Assembly (NCBI RefSeq): GCF_002368095.1
Contig: NZ_AP018227.1
Span: 2,458,538-2,522,537 of the forward strand
Reading direction: 5' to 3'
Source of the DNA: Calothrix parasitica NIES-267
GTDB taxonomy: Bacteria > Cyanobacteriota > Cyanobacteriia > Cyanobacteriales > Nostocaceae
Length of the DNA: 64,000 nucleotides
Below, piece by piece: positions 8,633-15,762 of this stretch. Under the pieces are notes generated by a model, which ran no database searches, was not told the origin of the DNA, and was given only the letters and a program-made list of their open reading frames with translations. Made by a program: the position numbers and the translations under genes. How positions within the stretch are numbered: the stretch's first letter is position 1; the number at the start of each line of letters is the position of its first letter.

Positions 8633-9430
8633 ATGGTTCGTTTACTTGAAAAACAAAAACGAAAAACAAATCTGTTTGTCACCCTAGCTGTTGCGACCTT
8701 TGGTTTACATTTATTAACTTTACTTTTATTAATTATCCAAGGGTTGACTATTCGTCAATTAAGTATACAAAAACCTCCTACTTTTGTAGAGTTAGTTGAT
8801 GGAAAACCTGTAAATAATCAAAATGAATTACAGCGAAAACCCGAAGCTATTCAAAAATTCGTTAGTCAAACGATGAAATCAATGTTTGAATGGTCGGGTA
8901 AATTACCGATACAGAATTTAAATCAAGCGAATAATCCTAAAAAAGATGTAGGAATATCGATTAGAACCCTTCGGGGTGGAAGCAAAAAAGTTACTACAAG
9001 TAGTTGGGTTTCAAGCTTTGCTTTTTCGGAAGATTTTCGCAAAGGTTTTTTGAGTACGGTAGCAGAATTAACTCCACCAGAAGTATTTTCTAGTAATTCC
9101 AATCAAGCAATTTTAGCAGAACTAAACATTACTAGAATCTATCCCCCTCAAGAGATTGAACCCGGTAAATGGAGAGTGGGAATGGTTGCAAATTTGGTTC
9201 AGAAACGAGGTAAGGATAAACAAATAGTTACACCTTTTAATAAAGATATTTTCGTCCAAGCTGTAGATAGTTTTAATTATCCTATTGCGACAAATCTTAC
9301 CGACTTACAAAAAGCAATTTACAAAACTCGTAGCGATAAATTAGAAATTTATGAAATCCGAGAATTATGTTTGACCGACAAATACGATAATCTAGCTACA
9401 GATGGATTCAATCGCTGTAAGAATCGATAA
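8633..9430 (+). CDS. VirB8-like inner-membrane/periplasmic protein, copy 1
   Basis: A 265-residue bitopic protein: short basic cytoplasmic tail, one transmembrane helix (about 17-40), then a soluble periplasmic domain with regions FVELVDGKPV, IQKFVSQTMKSMFEW and WRVGMVANLVQKR. This is the plan of VirB8/TraE proteins, whose periplasmic NTF2-like fold nucleates the secretion channel. The next gene (9521) has the same N-terminal block (AVATFGLHL / AIGTFGLHL, then LTLLLL), the same PxTxxxLxDG segment and the same IRRFVxEAM/IQKFVSQTM segment, so the two are paralogues. Confidence 0.65.
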   Translation: MVRLLEKQKRKTNLFVTLAVATFGLHLLTLLLLIIQGLTIRQLSIQKPPTFVELVDGKPVNNQNELQRKPEAIQKFVSQTMKSMFEWSGKLPIQNLNQANNPKKDVGISIRTLRGGSKKVTTSSWVSSFAFSEDFRKGFLSTVAELTPPEVFSSNSNQAILAELNITRIYPPQEIEPGKWRVGMVANLVQKRGKDKQIVTPFNKDIFVQAVDSFNYPIATNLTDLQKAIYKTRSDKLEIYEIRELCLTDKYDNLATDGFNRCKNR

Positions 9431-9520
9431 AAATTTAGTGGTTTAAGTATTTGGGAATGGGGAACAGTAGATGAACAAAATGAAAGTATATTATTACCAA
9501 TTACTAATTACCAATTTTAA

Positions 9521-10186
9521 ATGCAAACCTTAAACACAGATAAAAATCAAACTAACATCGTTCCTTTGTTTGCAATTGGAACATTTGGCTTGCATTTATT
9601 TACTTTGCTTTTGTTGATGTTCCACGGTGGAATGTTACAGCAAGTTAAGCGTAAATCTGTACCCCAAACTTTGATACAGTTAAAGGATGGACAAGTTATA
9701 ACTGCCGATGCAAAAAATAGTTTAGAGCGAAATCAACAAACAATTCGTCGTTTTGTAGGTGAAGCTATGACTTTGATGTTTACTTGGTCTGCAAAGCAAT
9801 CTTCTACGGTAGTTTGGGATGTGACTTCTGATTTATTTAGAAATGATTTTAGACGCGAATTCGCTCAAAATTTCAATACTTTTGAATTAGAAAGTCCCGA
9901 ACAAAACGTTTTAGTAATTCAAAATATTTCCAAACCAGAGGTGATTGCAGATGGTAAATGGAAAGTGAATATTTTTGCTCATCGTTTAATTTTTACTCGT
10001 GGTGATAGTTTAGGTAAATCAATTCCTTTTAATAAACAGATTTTAGTTGAAGCTAAGGACGAAATAACTCCTCTACCTCGGTTTTCAACTCCTTTAAATT
10101 TAGCAGTTTACAGACTGGGAGAAGCAAGAATGCAAATTTATAATATCTGTGATATTGAAGATAAAAATTGTGCGATTAAGAAATAG
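9521..10186 (+). CDS. VirB8-like inner-membrane/periplasmic protein, copy 2
   Basis: A 221-residue paralogue of the preceding gene. One transmembrane helix lies at about 14-36, followed by a periplasmic domain with LIQLKDGQVI, IRRFVGEAMTLMFTWS and GKWKVNIFAHRLIF, which align with the equivalent segments of copy 1. It is shorter mainly because the segment after the EW/TWS motif is reduced. Two VirB8-like subunits could form a heteromer, or each could carry a separate role, as VirB8 and an accessory TraE/TrbF-like protein might; this is inference. It lies 90 bases after copy 1. Confidence 0.62.
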   Translation: MQTLNTDKNQTNIVPLFAIGTFGLHLFTLLLLMFHGGMLQQVKRKSVPQTLIQLKDGQVITADAKNSLERNQQTIRRFVGEAMTLMFTWSAKQSSTVVWDVTSDLFRNDFRREFAQNFNTFELESPEQNVLVIQNISKPEVIADGKWKVNIFAHRLIFTRGDSLGKSIPFNKQILVEAKDEITPLPRFSTPLNLAVYRLGEARMQIYNICDIEDKNCAIKK

Positions 10187-10566
10187 AAAAGAGACAAATA
10201 ATACTAATAGACTACACTATTTACTTGGGAGCATCCCAGTTTTGCAAATTCACCAAAATATTGATTGTCATTGCGAATGGAGCGCAGCGGAATGAAGTAA
10301 TCGCAATAACTAGGCTTTGCGATTGCTTCGCTTCATTTCATTACGCTCGCAATGACAAATTATATTTTTCCACATTTGGGATGCTCCCATTTACTTAGAC
10401 TTATTATATTTCTCTAATAAATACATCGGAATATCTTCTCATTGAATTTTAATGTAAACTGGCTGAATAAATATTATGATTTTTATCTCGTATATTTAGA
10501 AAAACATTTTACTTTTTTAATTGATTAAAAAACTCTTTGCTACTCCCTATTTCCTAATTCAATATC
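10187..10566. repeat. Nested MITE: GGGAGCATCCCA inverted termini around a GTCATTGCGA palindrome
   Basis: A 12-base inverted repeat (GGGAGCATCCCA at 10227-10238, TGGGATGCTCCC at about 10377-10388) encloses a second palindromic repeat at 10267-10356 that opens GTCATTGCGA and closes TCGCAATGAC. The second family recurs at 42516-42608. Flanks TTTACTTGGGA and CCCATTTACTTA extend the outer symmetry. The rest of the gap is AT-rich and may hold an internal promoter for the VirB10 gene. Confidence 0.7.
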
Positions 10567-12165
10567 ATGACCAAATATTCAACATCATCCCGAGACAACG
10601 AAACAGGACTGACCGAATGGGAATCCCGGATGGCTAAACTAGTGGGTTTCGATGAATCGATTCCCGCAGATATAGAAGATTCATCCGCAACAAATATTGA
10701 TAATTCTCAACCACAAACAGACGAACCAAATTCCAACATTACCCAACAACCGCTTTCTGCAAATCCTTTTGCAAAAGCAAGTCTGGTTGGTGTTGGGACT
10801 TTGGCTGTAGTTATGTTTGCTGGTGGATTTTTATCTCAAATGATGAGTAACGATAAACCACAACTGACACAAAACGCTATCCGGAGTACAACACCAATAC
10901 AACCAAAAGCAAAACCCCGTGTCGAACAGTTACAAGAAGAAGTCGAGGGATTAAAAACCAGACTAGCGCTTTCACAACAACTCGATGCTGTAAAAGCTGC
11001 ACAGGAAAAGTTGAGAATGGTTAAACCCACACCATCAACACCCAGAGTTGCGACAAAACCGACTCCTCAACCAAGACCCCGTATTTCTCGAATATCTCGG
11101 TCGATGGTTCCTCCCAGACCTCAACCTCCACAAGTACGAATTGTTGAGGTACCGAAAATAGTTCAAGTTGACCGTAAGGTAAACCGACCACAACCCAAAC
11201 CACAGCCAAAACAAGAACCAATACCAGTACTACCTCAAATCGTACCTCCACCAGAACCACCCATACCTCAACAACCATTAGTCGAAATTGAACCACCACC
11301 ACAACCCAACCCGATGCAAGAATGGGCTAGGTTGGCAAAGTTGGGTAGTTACGGACAAGTATCTATCGGTGAAAATCAGACTGTTAGCAATCGAACATCT
11401 CCTCGGGAAGCAGAAGTAGAAAGAGAAGTTAGAGAAAGAGAAACTGAAAGTAAACCAGAAAGGGAGATACCGAGCCGTAGAGCCAGCGCATCCAGCAGAC
11501 TAAACTCCAAAACCATACCAGTAGGTAGTAGTGCTAAAGCCGTATTAGCTACACCTGTATATGGTGAAACTACTAAATCACGCAGAGGTCGAGAAGAACA
11601 AGAGAATAATAACGTTTACGTAGTGCGTTTAAAACAATCCTTAAAAGCCACAGATGGTACCACAGCAATACCCAAAGGAAGTCAGATATATACAAAAGTT
11701 GACTCTATTTCAGAGAGTGGATTGATGCAGCTAGAAATAGTTAAATTAACAATGCGAGAAAACGGGGAAATGATAGAAAAAACCATACCTCAGAATTCGC
11801 TAATGATTCGCGGGAAAAAAGGTAAACCATTATTAGCCAAACAATATAACAATAATAGTTCATCAGTAGCCCGTAGAGATGCAATATCTTTTATTGCAGG
11901 GGGGGTTGGTAAAGCAGCAGAGTTAATCAACCGTAACGAGTCTGAAGTAGTAACAGGTGAAAATGGCACAGTAGCTGTCACAAATGTCAACCGCGACCCC
12001 AGTTTAGCGGCCGGTATATTAGAAGGTGGAACAAAAACTGTAGTCCCGCAAATATCCCGTCGAAATCAAAGAGCCATTTCTCGAATGTCCCGTAAAACAA
12101 ATATTTGGTATCTACCTGAAGGGAAAGAAGTTGAGCTATTTGTTAATCAAGAAACGCGGATTTAA
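10567..12165 (+). CDS. virB10: VirB10/TrbI-like envelope-spanning protein
   Basis: A 532-residue protein with the VirB10 plan: cytoplasmic N-terminus, one transmembrane helix at about 71-92 (VGVGTLAVVMFAGGF), a short coiled coil (about 108-140), a long Pro-rich linker (about 145-255, many PQP/PEPP units), then a TrbI-type C-terminal domain from about 325 (PVGSSAKAVLATPVYG, later IPKGSQIYTKVDSISESGLMQLEIVKL). VirB10 spans inner and outer membranes and relays ATPase energy to the outer core. This and the VirB4-like gene are the two most secure calls of the cluster. Confidence 0.85.
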   Translation: MTKYSTSSRDNETGLTEWESRMAKLVGFDESIPADIEDSSATNIDNSQPQTDEPNSNITQQPLSANPFAKASLVGVGTLAVVMFAGGFLSQMMSNDKPQLTQNAIRSTTPIQPKAKPRVEQLQEEVEGLKTRLALSQQLDAVKAAQEKLRMVKPTPSTPRVATKPTPQPRPRISRISRSMVPPRPQPPQVRIVEVPKIVQVDRKVNRPQPKPQPKQEPIPVLPQIVPPPEPPIPQQPLVEIEPPPQPNPMQEWARLAKLGSYGQVSIGENQTVSNRTSPREAEVEREVRERETESKPEREIPSRRASASSRLNSKTIPVGSSAKAVLATPVYGETTKSRRGREEQENNNVYVVRLKQSLKATDGTTAIPKGSQIYTKVDSISESGLMQLEIVKLTMRENGEMIEKTIPQNSLMIRGKKGKPLLAKQYNNNSSSVARRDAISFIAGGVGKAAELINRNESEVVTGENGTVAVTNVNRDPSLAAGILEGGTKTVVPQISRRNQRAISRMSRKTNIWYLPEGKEVELFVNQETRI

Positions 12166-12241
12166 AAAAATTGGTAATTGGTAATTGGTAATTGGTAAAT
12201 AAACAATTTCTACACCCTCTTCCCCCTCTTATTTTCTCTAT
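12166..12241. repeat. GGTAATT heptamer repeat
   Basis: About four tandem TTGGTAA/TTGGTAA units at about 12170-12200 directly after the VirB10 stop codon, followed by a CT-rich stretch before the next start. Confidence 0.7.
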
Positions 12242-12784
12242 ATGCAAAACCGTTTTAAACTTCTTAAATTCGCTTCTCAATTTTTCTCTGTAACGAGTAT
12301 AATCATGGCGGGTGCTGTTTTTGCGAATAATGCTGTTTTGCGCTCAATTTTTTCTTGTCAAGCGCAGGGTTTGGGGGGTGCAATTCCTACTATTAAAGTG
12401 TGGTATCAACAAGGTACAAATTTAAGCTTTATTCCCGCTGGAGAAACTATTAAAAAAGTATGGTTAGATGATCCATCGCAGGTTACTTTAGATTTTGATG
12501 GCCCGATGTGCGTCCAATTTGGTGAAGAAAGCGCTGATACCGGAGATTGTGAAAATTCCGCAGCTAGTGTAATTCATCTCAGAAGAATCCAAAAACTTGA
12601 TATCCCCGGACTTCCCGATACTGATAACACGCTGTTAACAGTAATTACAGAAGGTAACGGGAAAAAAAGACTTTATACATTCCGAGTAATTTATCAAGAA
12701 GGTAGTCCTGAATATAATACTTTAGCTGTATTTGAAGACCCACCTAATTCTGGAGAAAATCCCTGTGTAAGAGTCGAACAGTAA
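12242..12784 (+). CDS. Periplasmic VirB9/TrbG N-domain-like protein, last gene of secretion cluster
   Basis: A 180-residue exported protein. A hydrophobic N-terminus (about 14-32) precedes a beta-rich domain with IKVWYQQGTNLSFIPAGETIKKVWLDD, VIHLRRIQKLDIPGLPDTDNTLLTVIT and KKRLYTFRVIYQ. This order (GETI...V, then a hydrophobic strand, then tnLLv.T...r.Y.F.l) resembles the N-terminal domain of VirB9/TrbG, which with VirB7 and VirB10 builds the outer core. The C-terminal beta-sandwich domain of full VirB9 (family length about 270-300) is absent. It follows VirB10 instead of preceding it. The assignment is a motif-level inference. Confidence 0.5.
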   Translation: MQNRFKLLKFASQFFSVTSIIMAGAVFANNAVLRSIFSCQAQGLGGAIPTIKVWYQQGTNLSFIPAGETIKKVWLDDPSQVTLDFDGPMCVQFGEESADTGDCENSAASVIHLRRIQKLDIPGLPDTDNTLLTVITEGNGKKRLYTFRVIYQEGSPEYNTLAVFEDPPNSGENPCVRVEQ

Positions 12785-13099
12785 TCAATTATCAATTATC
12801 AATTATCAGTTATCAGTTACCAATTTTCACCGGTCGGGTGTGGATCATCAATTATCTGTCTTGGATTTGCTCCAGATAGGGAGACCCCAATTACAGCTTC
12901 AGCATCTTCTAGTGTCGTATCATGAAGCAATAACTGTTTTGTTTTAAGACAGGGAAATGAAGTTGAATCAAAATCTTTGTTTATAAAAGAAACTCTTTCT
13001 AAATACTTATCAATATTATTTGTAAACAAGCAAAGCAGTTAAAACGCAATTCTCTAAAATCATCTAAACTCAAAGTGTCCGCTCACTGATAAATATTAA
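12785..13099. pseudogene. Repeat block and possible gene remnant
   Basis: TCAATTATCAATTATCAGTTATC heptamers (about 12784-12818) are followed by a minus-strand open frame (12817-13029, 70 codons, TTG start, no ribosome binding site) with a protein-like central stretch SFPCLKTKQLLLHDTTLEDAE. I do not recognise it. It could be the tail of a decayed gene, since the region just downstream is clearly decaying. No other gene is seen. Confidence 0.3.
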
Positions 13100-14690
13100 A
13101 TGTCTCGCTGGTTCAATACTGCTGGTCCATGTAAACCAAACAAGCACTATATGCTCCCAGCTACTAGTCGCTTACCAGACCTAGAAACCATTATCGAACA
13201 AGAAAGTTATTTTGTCGTCCACGCTCCCCGACAAACCGGTAAAACAACCGCAATGCTAGCACTCGCGAAACAATTAACCGACAGCGGACGCTATGCTGCT
13301 GTGATGGTATCGGTGGAAGTGGGAAGTGCTTTTAATAATAATGTAGATGCAGCTGAATTAGCAATTTTAGGTTCTTGGAGAAATACAATTGAAGATAATC
13401 TTCCGAAAGAATTACAGCCTCCTACCTGGGTTTATAATGCTCCCGGACAAAGAATTAGCGAGAATTTAAGAGCTTGGTCGCGAGCAATCGAGCATCCATT
13501 AGTACTATTTATCGATAAATTTGATTCTTTGCAAGACCAAACCTTGGTTTCGGTTTTACGACAGTTAAGGTCTGGTTTTCCTAGTCGTCCAGAAAACTTT
13601 CCTTCATCTGTAGGATTATTTGGCTTACGTGATATTCGCGATTGTAAACTTGCTTCTGGTTCACTTAGTTTTTTTAATATTAAATCTTGTTCTATTAATC
13701 TAAAAAATTTCAATCAAGAAGAAGTAAAAGAATTATATCAGCAACATACAGAAGAAACAGGACAAATTTTTACTCCAGAAGCAACAACAACAGCATTTGA
13801 TTTAACACAAGGACAACCTTGGTTAGTAAATGCATTAGCTAAGGAAATTGTAGAAAAAATGGTTAAGGATAGAAATATTCCGATTACTCAAGAGCATATT
13901 TTAGAAGCCAAAGAAATATTAATTGCTCGTCAGGATACTCATCTCGATTCCCTTGCAGAAAAACTCAGAGAACAGCGAGTTAAAAACATTATTGAACCAA
14001 TATTATCCGGACAAGCATTAGGTGATACTCCCAACGATGACCGACAATATTTAATTGATTTAGGATTATTACGACGCGACCCAGCAGGAGGACTAGTAAT
14101 TGCTAATCCGATTTACCGGGAAGTAATTCCCCGCGTTTTAGTACAAGGAACCCAAGATAGTTTACCTCTTATTAGTCCCAGTTGGTTAACTCCTGAAGGT
14201 GAATTAAACAAAGATGCTTTATTAGAAGCATTTATTAAGTTTTGGTGAGTCCAGTTGCGGTGGACGGGTTCCCCGGCATAAGCAAACTGGCGAACCCGAA
14301 GGGAGACAGCATGGAGAACCATTATTAAGAAGTACCAGCTACCATGAAATTGCACCACATATTGTATTAATGGCTTTCTTACATCGAGTTGTTAACGGTG
14401 GTGGAACATTGGAAAGGGAATATGCAATTGGTAGTGACAGAATGGATTTATGTTTAAGATATAAAAGCGTTACATTAGGAATAGAATTGAACGTTTGGCG
14501 TGAAAAGAAACGCGACCCACAAGCAGAAGGAATTGAGCAGTTAGAATCTTATTTAGCTCGTTTGGGATTGAATGAAGGTTGGTTATTTATTTTTGATAGA
14601 CGTAAAAATGCTTTACCAATTGAAGAACGTTTGTCTACAAAAGTTGTGAAAACTGAAAAGCGACGAGATATTACTGTGATTCGGGCTTAA
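13100..14690 (+). pseudogene. AAA-ATPase / PD-(D/E)XK nuclease-like gene broken by a 58-bp insertion
   Basis: The 5' part (13100-14248) encodes 382 residues of an AAA-type ATPase: P-loop APRQTGKTTAM at about 41-51 and Walker B-like VLFIDKFD at about 134-141 (usual E replaced by K). The 3' part (14304-14690) encodes RQHGEPLLRSTSYHEIAPHI, MAFLHRVV and then a nuclease-like end GSDRMDLCLRY...GIELNVWREKKRDPQAEGIEQL. If bases 14246-14303 (58 bases) are removed, tgg joins aga and one continuous protein of about 511 residues results, reading FIKFW-RQHGEPLL. The insert adds a TGA at once and shifts the frame by one base. The intact family is common in cyanobacteria with unknown function. The E-x-K of the nuclease core reads E-L-N here, a further hint of decay. 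Confidence 0.8.
14246..14303. mobile_element. 58-bp palindromic insertion element
   Basis: The insert contains an inverted repeat CGGGTTC ... GAACCCG (about 14266-14300) with an internal CCCCGGCATAAGC segment, and TGCGGTGGA in its left part. Its ends are defined by the restored reading frame of the host gene and could shift by one or two bases. It looks like one of the small non-coding palindromic repeats of Nostocales. No second copy was seen in this window. Confidence 0.7.
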
Positions 14691-14706
14691 AGAAATTAAC
14701 AATCTT

Positions 14707-14778
14707 TGTAGGGTGTGTGACGGTCACGGAATATTTATTAGATAATTGAATAATTACAAAATGCCGTCACGCACCATT
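14707..14778. repeat. MITE-like inverted repeat, GGTGTGTGACGG family
   Basis: The left arm TGTAGGGTGTGTGACGG and right arm CCGTCACGCACCATT form an imperfect hairpin of 72 bases. Relatives lie at 7212, 15679, 35520, 47085 and 55716. It lies just downstream of the broken ATPase gene. Confidence 0.75.
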
Positions 14779-14797
14779 CAAGGTTATTTTGAAGTTC

Positions 14798-14970
14798 GTA
14801 GGTTGGGTTAGACACGCAAATAAATTTGATTGAAAACGATAACTTTTAATCGTGTCGTAACCCAACATTATCTATGGTTGTTTAAAATGCTGATGTTGGG
14901 TTACGGTGCAATTTCTAATTCCTTGTTTGAAAACCATATTCATAAAAGCACCTAACCCAACCTACAATTA
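14798..14970. repeat. 173-bp direct repeat, copy A, with inverted ends
   Basis: The element begins GTAGGTTGGGTTAGACACG and ends CCTAACCCAACCTACAATTA, so its ends are inverted relative to each other; the interior holds two further GTAACCCAACAT / ATGTTGGGTTACG arms. By eye it differs from copy B (15452-15624) at five positions, all in the left half. Its right end coincides with the point where the VapC-like frame stops matching its family. Confidence 0.85.
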
Positions 14971-15205
14971 CTTTGAAATCATTAATGAGTCGTGTCATCA
15001 TTTCATATCCTTTGACCATACTATCGGCATTACGAGCGCGATTTATATAAGTGTGGCTACCCAGTATTTGTTCGTGAAACGTTACTGTTGAAACAGCAAA
15101 ATCTGAGAGCGGGTATTGAGCAATTTTAGTCGAAAGATTGACATAATCCTGACCTGTTTGACGCTGAATAATGCTTAAATGGTCAGTATCCAAAAGATAT
15201 TTCAT
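14915..15205 (-). pseudogene. Truncated VapC-like PIN-domain toxin
   Basis: 96 codons from ATG 15205. The first 80 residues are a good PIN-domain start: MKYLLDTDHLSII with catalytic Asp6, and STVTFHEQILG with the conserved Glu near 44. Family members are about 130-140 residues and carry a further TxDlriA-type acidic motif; here the last 16 residues (from VGWVRCF) are encoded by repeat copy A and do not belong to the family. The C-terminal catalytic acids are therefore lost and the toxin is probably inactive. It overlaps the antitoxin by four bases (ATGA), the usual operon arrangement. Confidence 0.8.
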
Positions 15206-15414
15206 AACTCATCTTCTTCAAGGATAGATTCATCTCCTTGACGAATTGCTCTACCATAAGCAATTATTTCTTCAAAAGCAGGTTCATCTTTAAAAGACCC
15301 TGTAATTTGTTGCAGCCAATTAGTTGATTGAGGAGCAGCGACTTGCTTCTGTAATTTGGCTATAGCTGCTTCTACTGCTGCGAGTCTTTTTTCTAAAGAA
15401 GTATTGGTTGTCAT
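15202..15414 (-). CDS. VapB-like antitoxin
   Basis: A 70-residue protein from ATG 15414. The N-terminal half is a coiled-coil-like helix (LEKRLAAVEAAIAKLQKQV), and the C-terminal half has the acidic toxin-binding look FEEIIAYGRAIRQGDESILEEDEL. This type of short protein precedes PIN-domain toxins in many cyanobacteria. It is translationally coupled with the truncated toxin gene. With the toxin broken it may be a relic, or may neutralise a related toxin elsewhere. Confidence 0.65.
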   Translation of the reverse strand: MTTNTSLEKRLAAVEAAIAKLQKQVAAPQSTNWLQQITGSFKDEPAFEEIIAYGRAIRQGDESILEEDEL

Positions 15415-15451
15415 TGTATTTTTATTAATCTATCTTTTTTATCTTAAATTG

Positions 15452-15624
15452 GTAGGTTGGGTTAGACACGCAAATTAATTCAATTGAAAACAATAACTTT
15501 TAATCATGTCGTAACCCAACATTATCTATGGTTGTTTAAAATGCTGATGTTGGGTTACGGTGCAATTTCTAATTCCTTGTTTGAAAACCATATTCATAAA
15601 AGCACCTAACCCAACCTACAATTA
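15452..15624. repeat. 173-bp direct repeat, copy B, with inverted ends
   Basis: Same orientation and length as copy A at 14798-14970; the last roughly 105 bases appear identical. The two copies flank the toxin-antitoxin remnant with 481 bases between them. Confidence 0.85.
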
Positions 15625-15678
15625 TCCAATTACTAATTACTTATTTACTGCGATTTTTTATCTTTTCTAAATTGCGAA

Positions 15679-15750
15679 ATGGTGCGTTATGGCATTTTCA
15701 AAATGACTCAATAAAAATCAAAATTATTCAAGCCATAACACACCCTACAA
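15679..15750. repeat. MITE-like inverted repeat, GGTGCGTTATGGC family
   Basis: ATGGTGCGTTATGGC faces GCCATAACACACCCTACA. It lies downstream of the TPR gene that reads toward it, and could act as part of its transcript end. It is followed by heptamers CTGCTAA/CTGTTAA at 15753-15784 that overlap the end of that gene. Confidence 0.7.
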
Positions 15751-15762
15751 TACTGCTCACTG

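Noticed and set aside
11021..11302. Val/Glu-rich minus-strand frame
   Set aside because: Shadow of the Pro-rich linker of VirB10.
14798..15624. The two 173-bp repeats as ends of one composite transposon
   Set aside because: They are direct copies with no transposase between them, and both carry their own inverted ends, so each is an element on its own.
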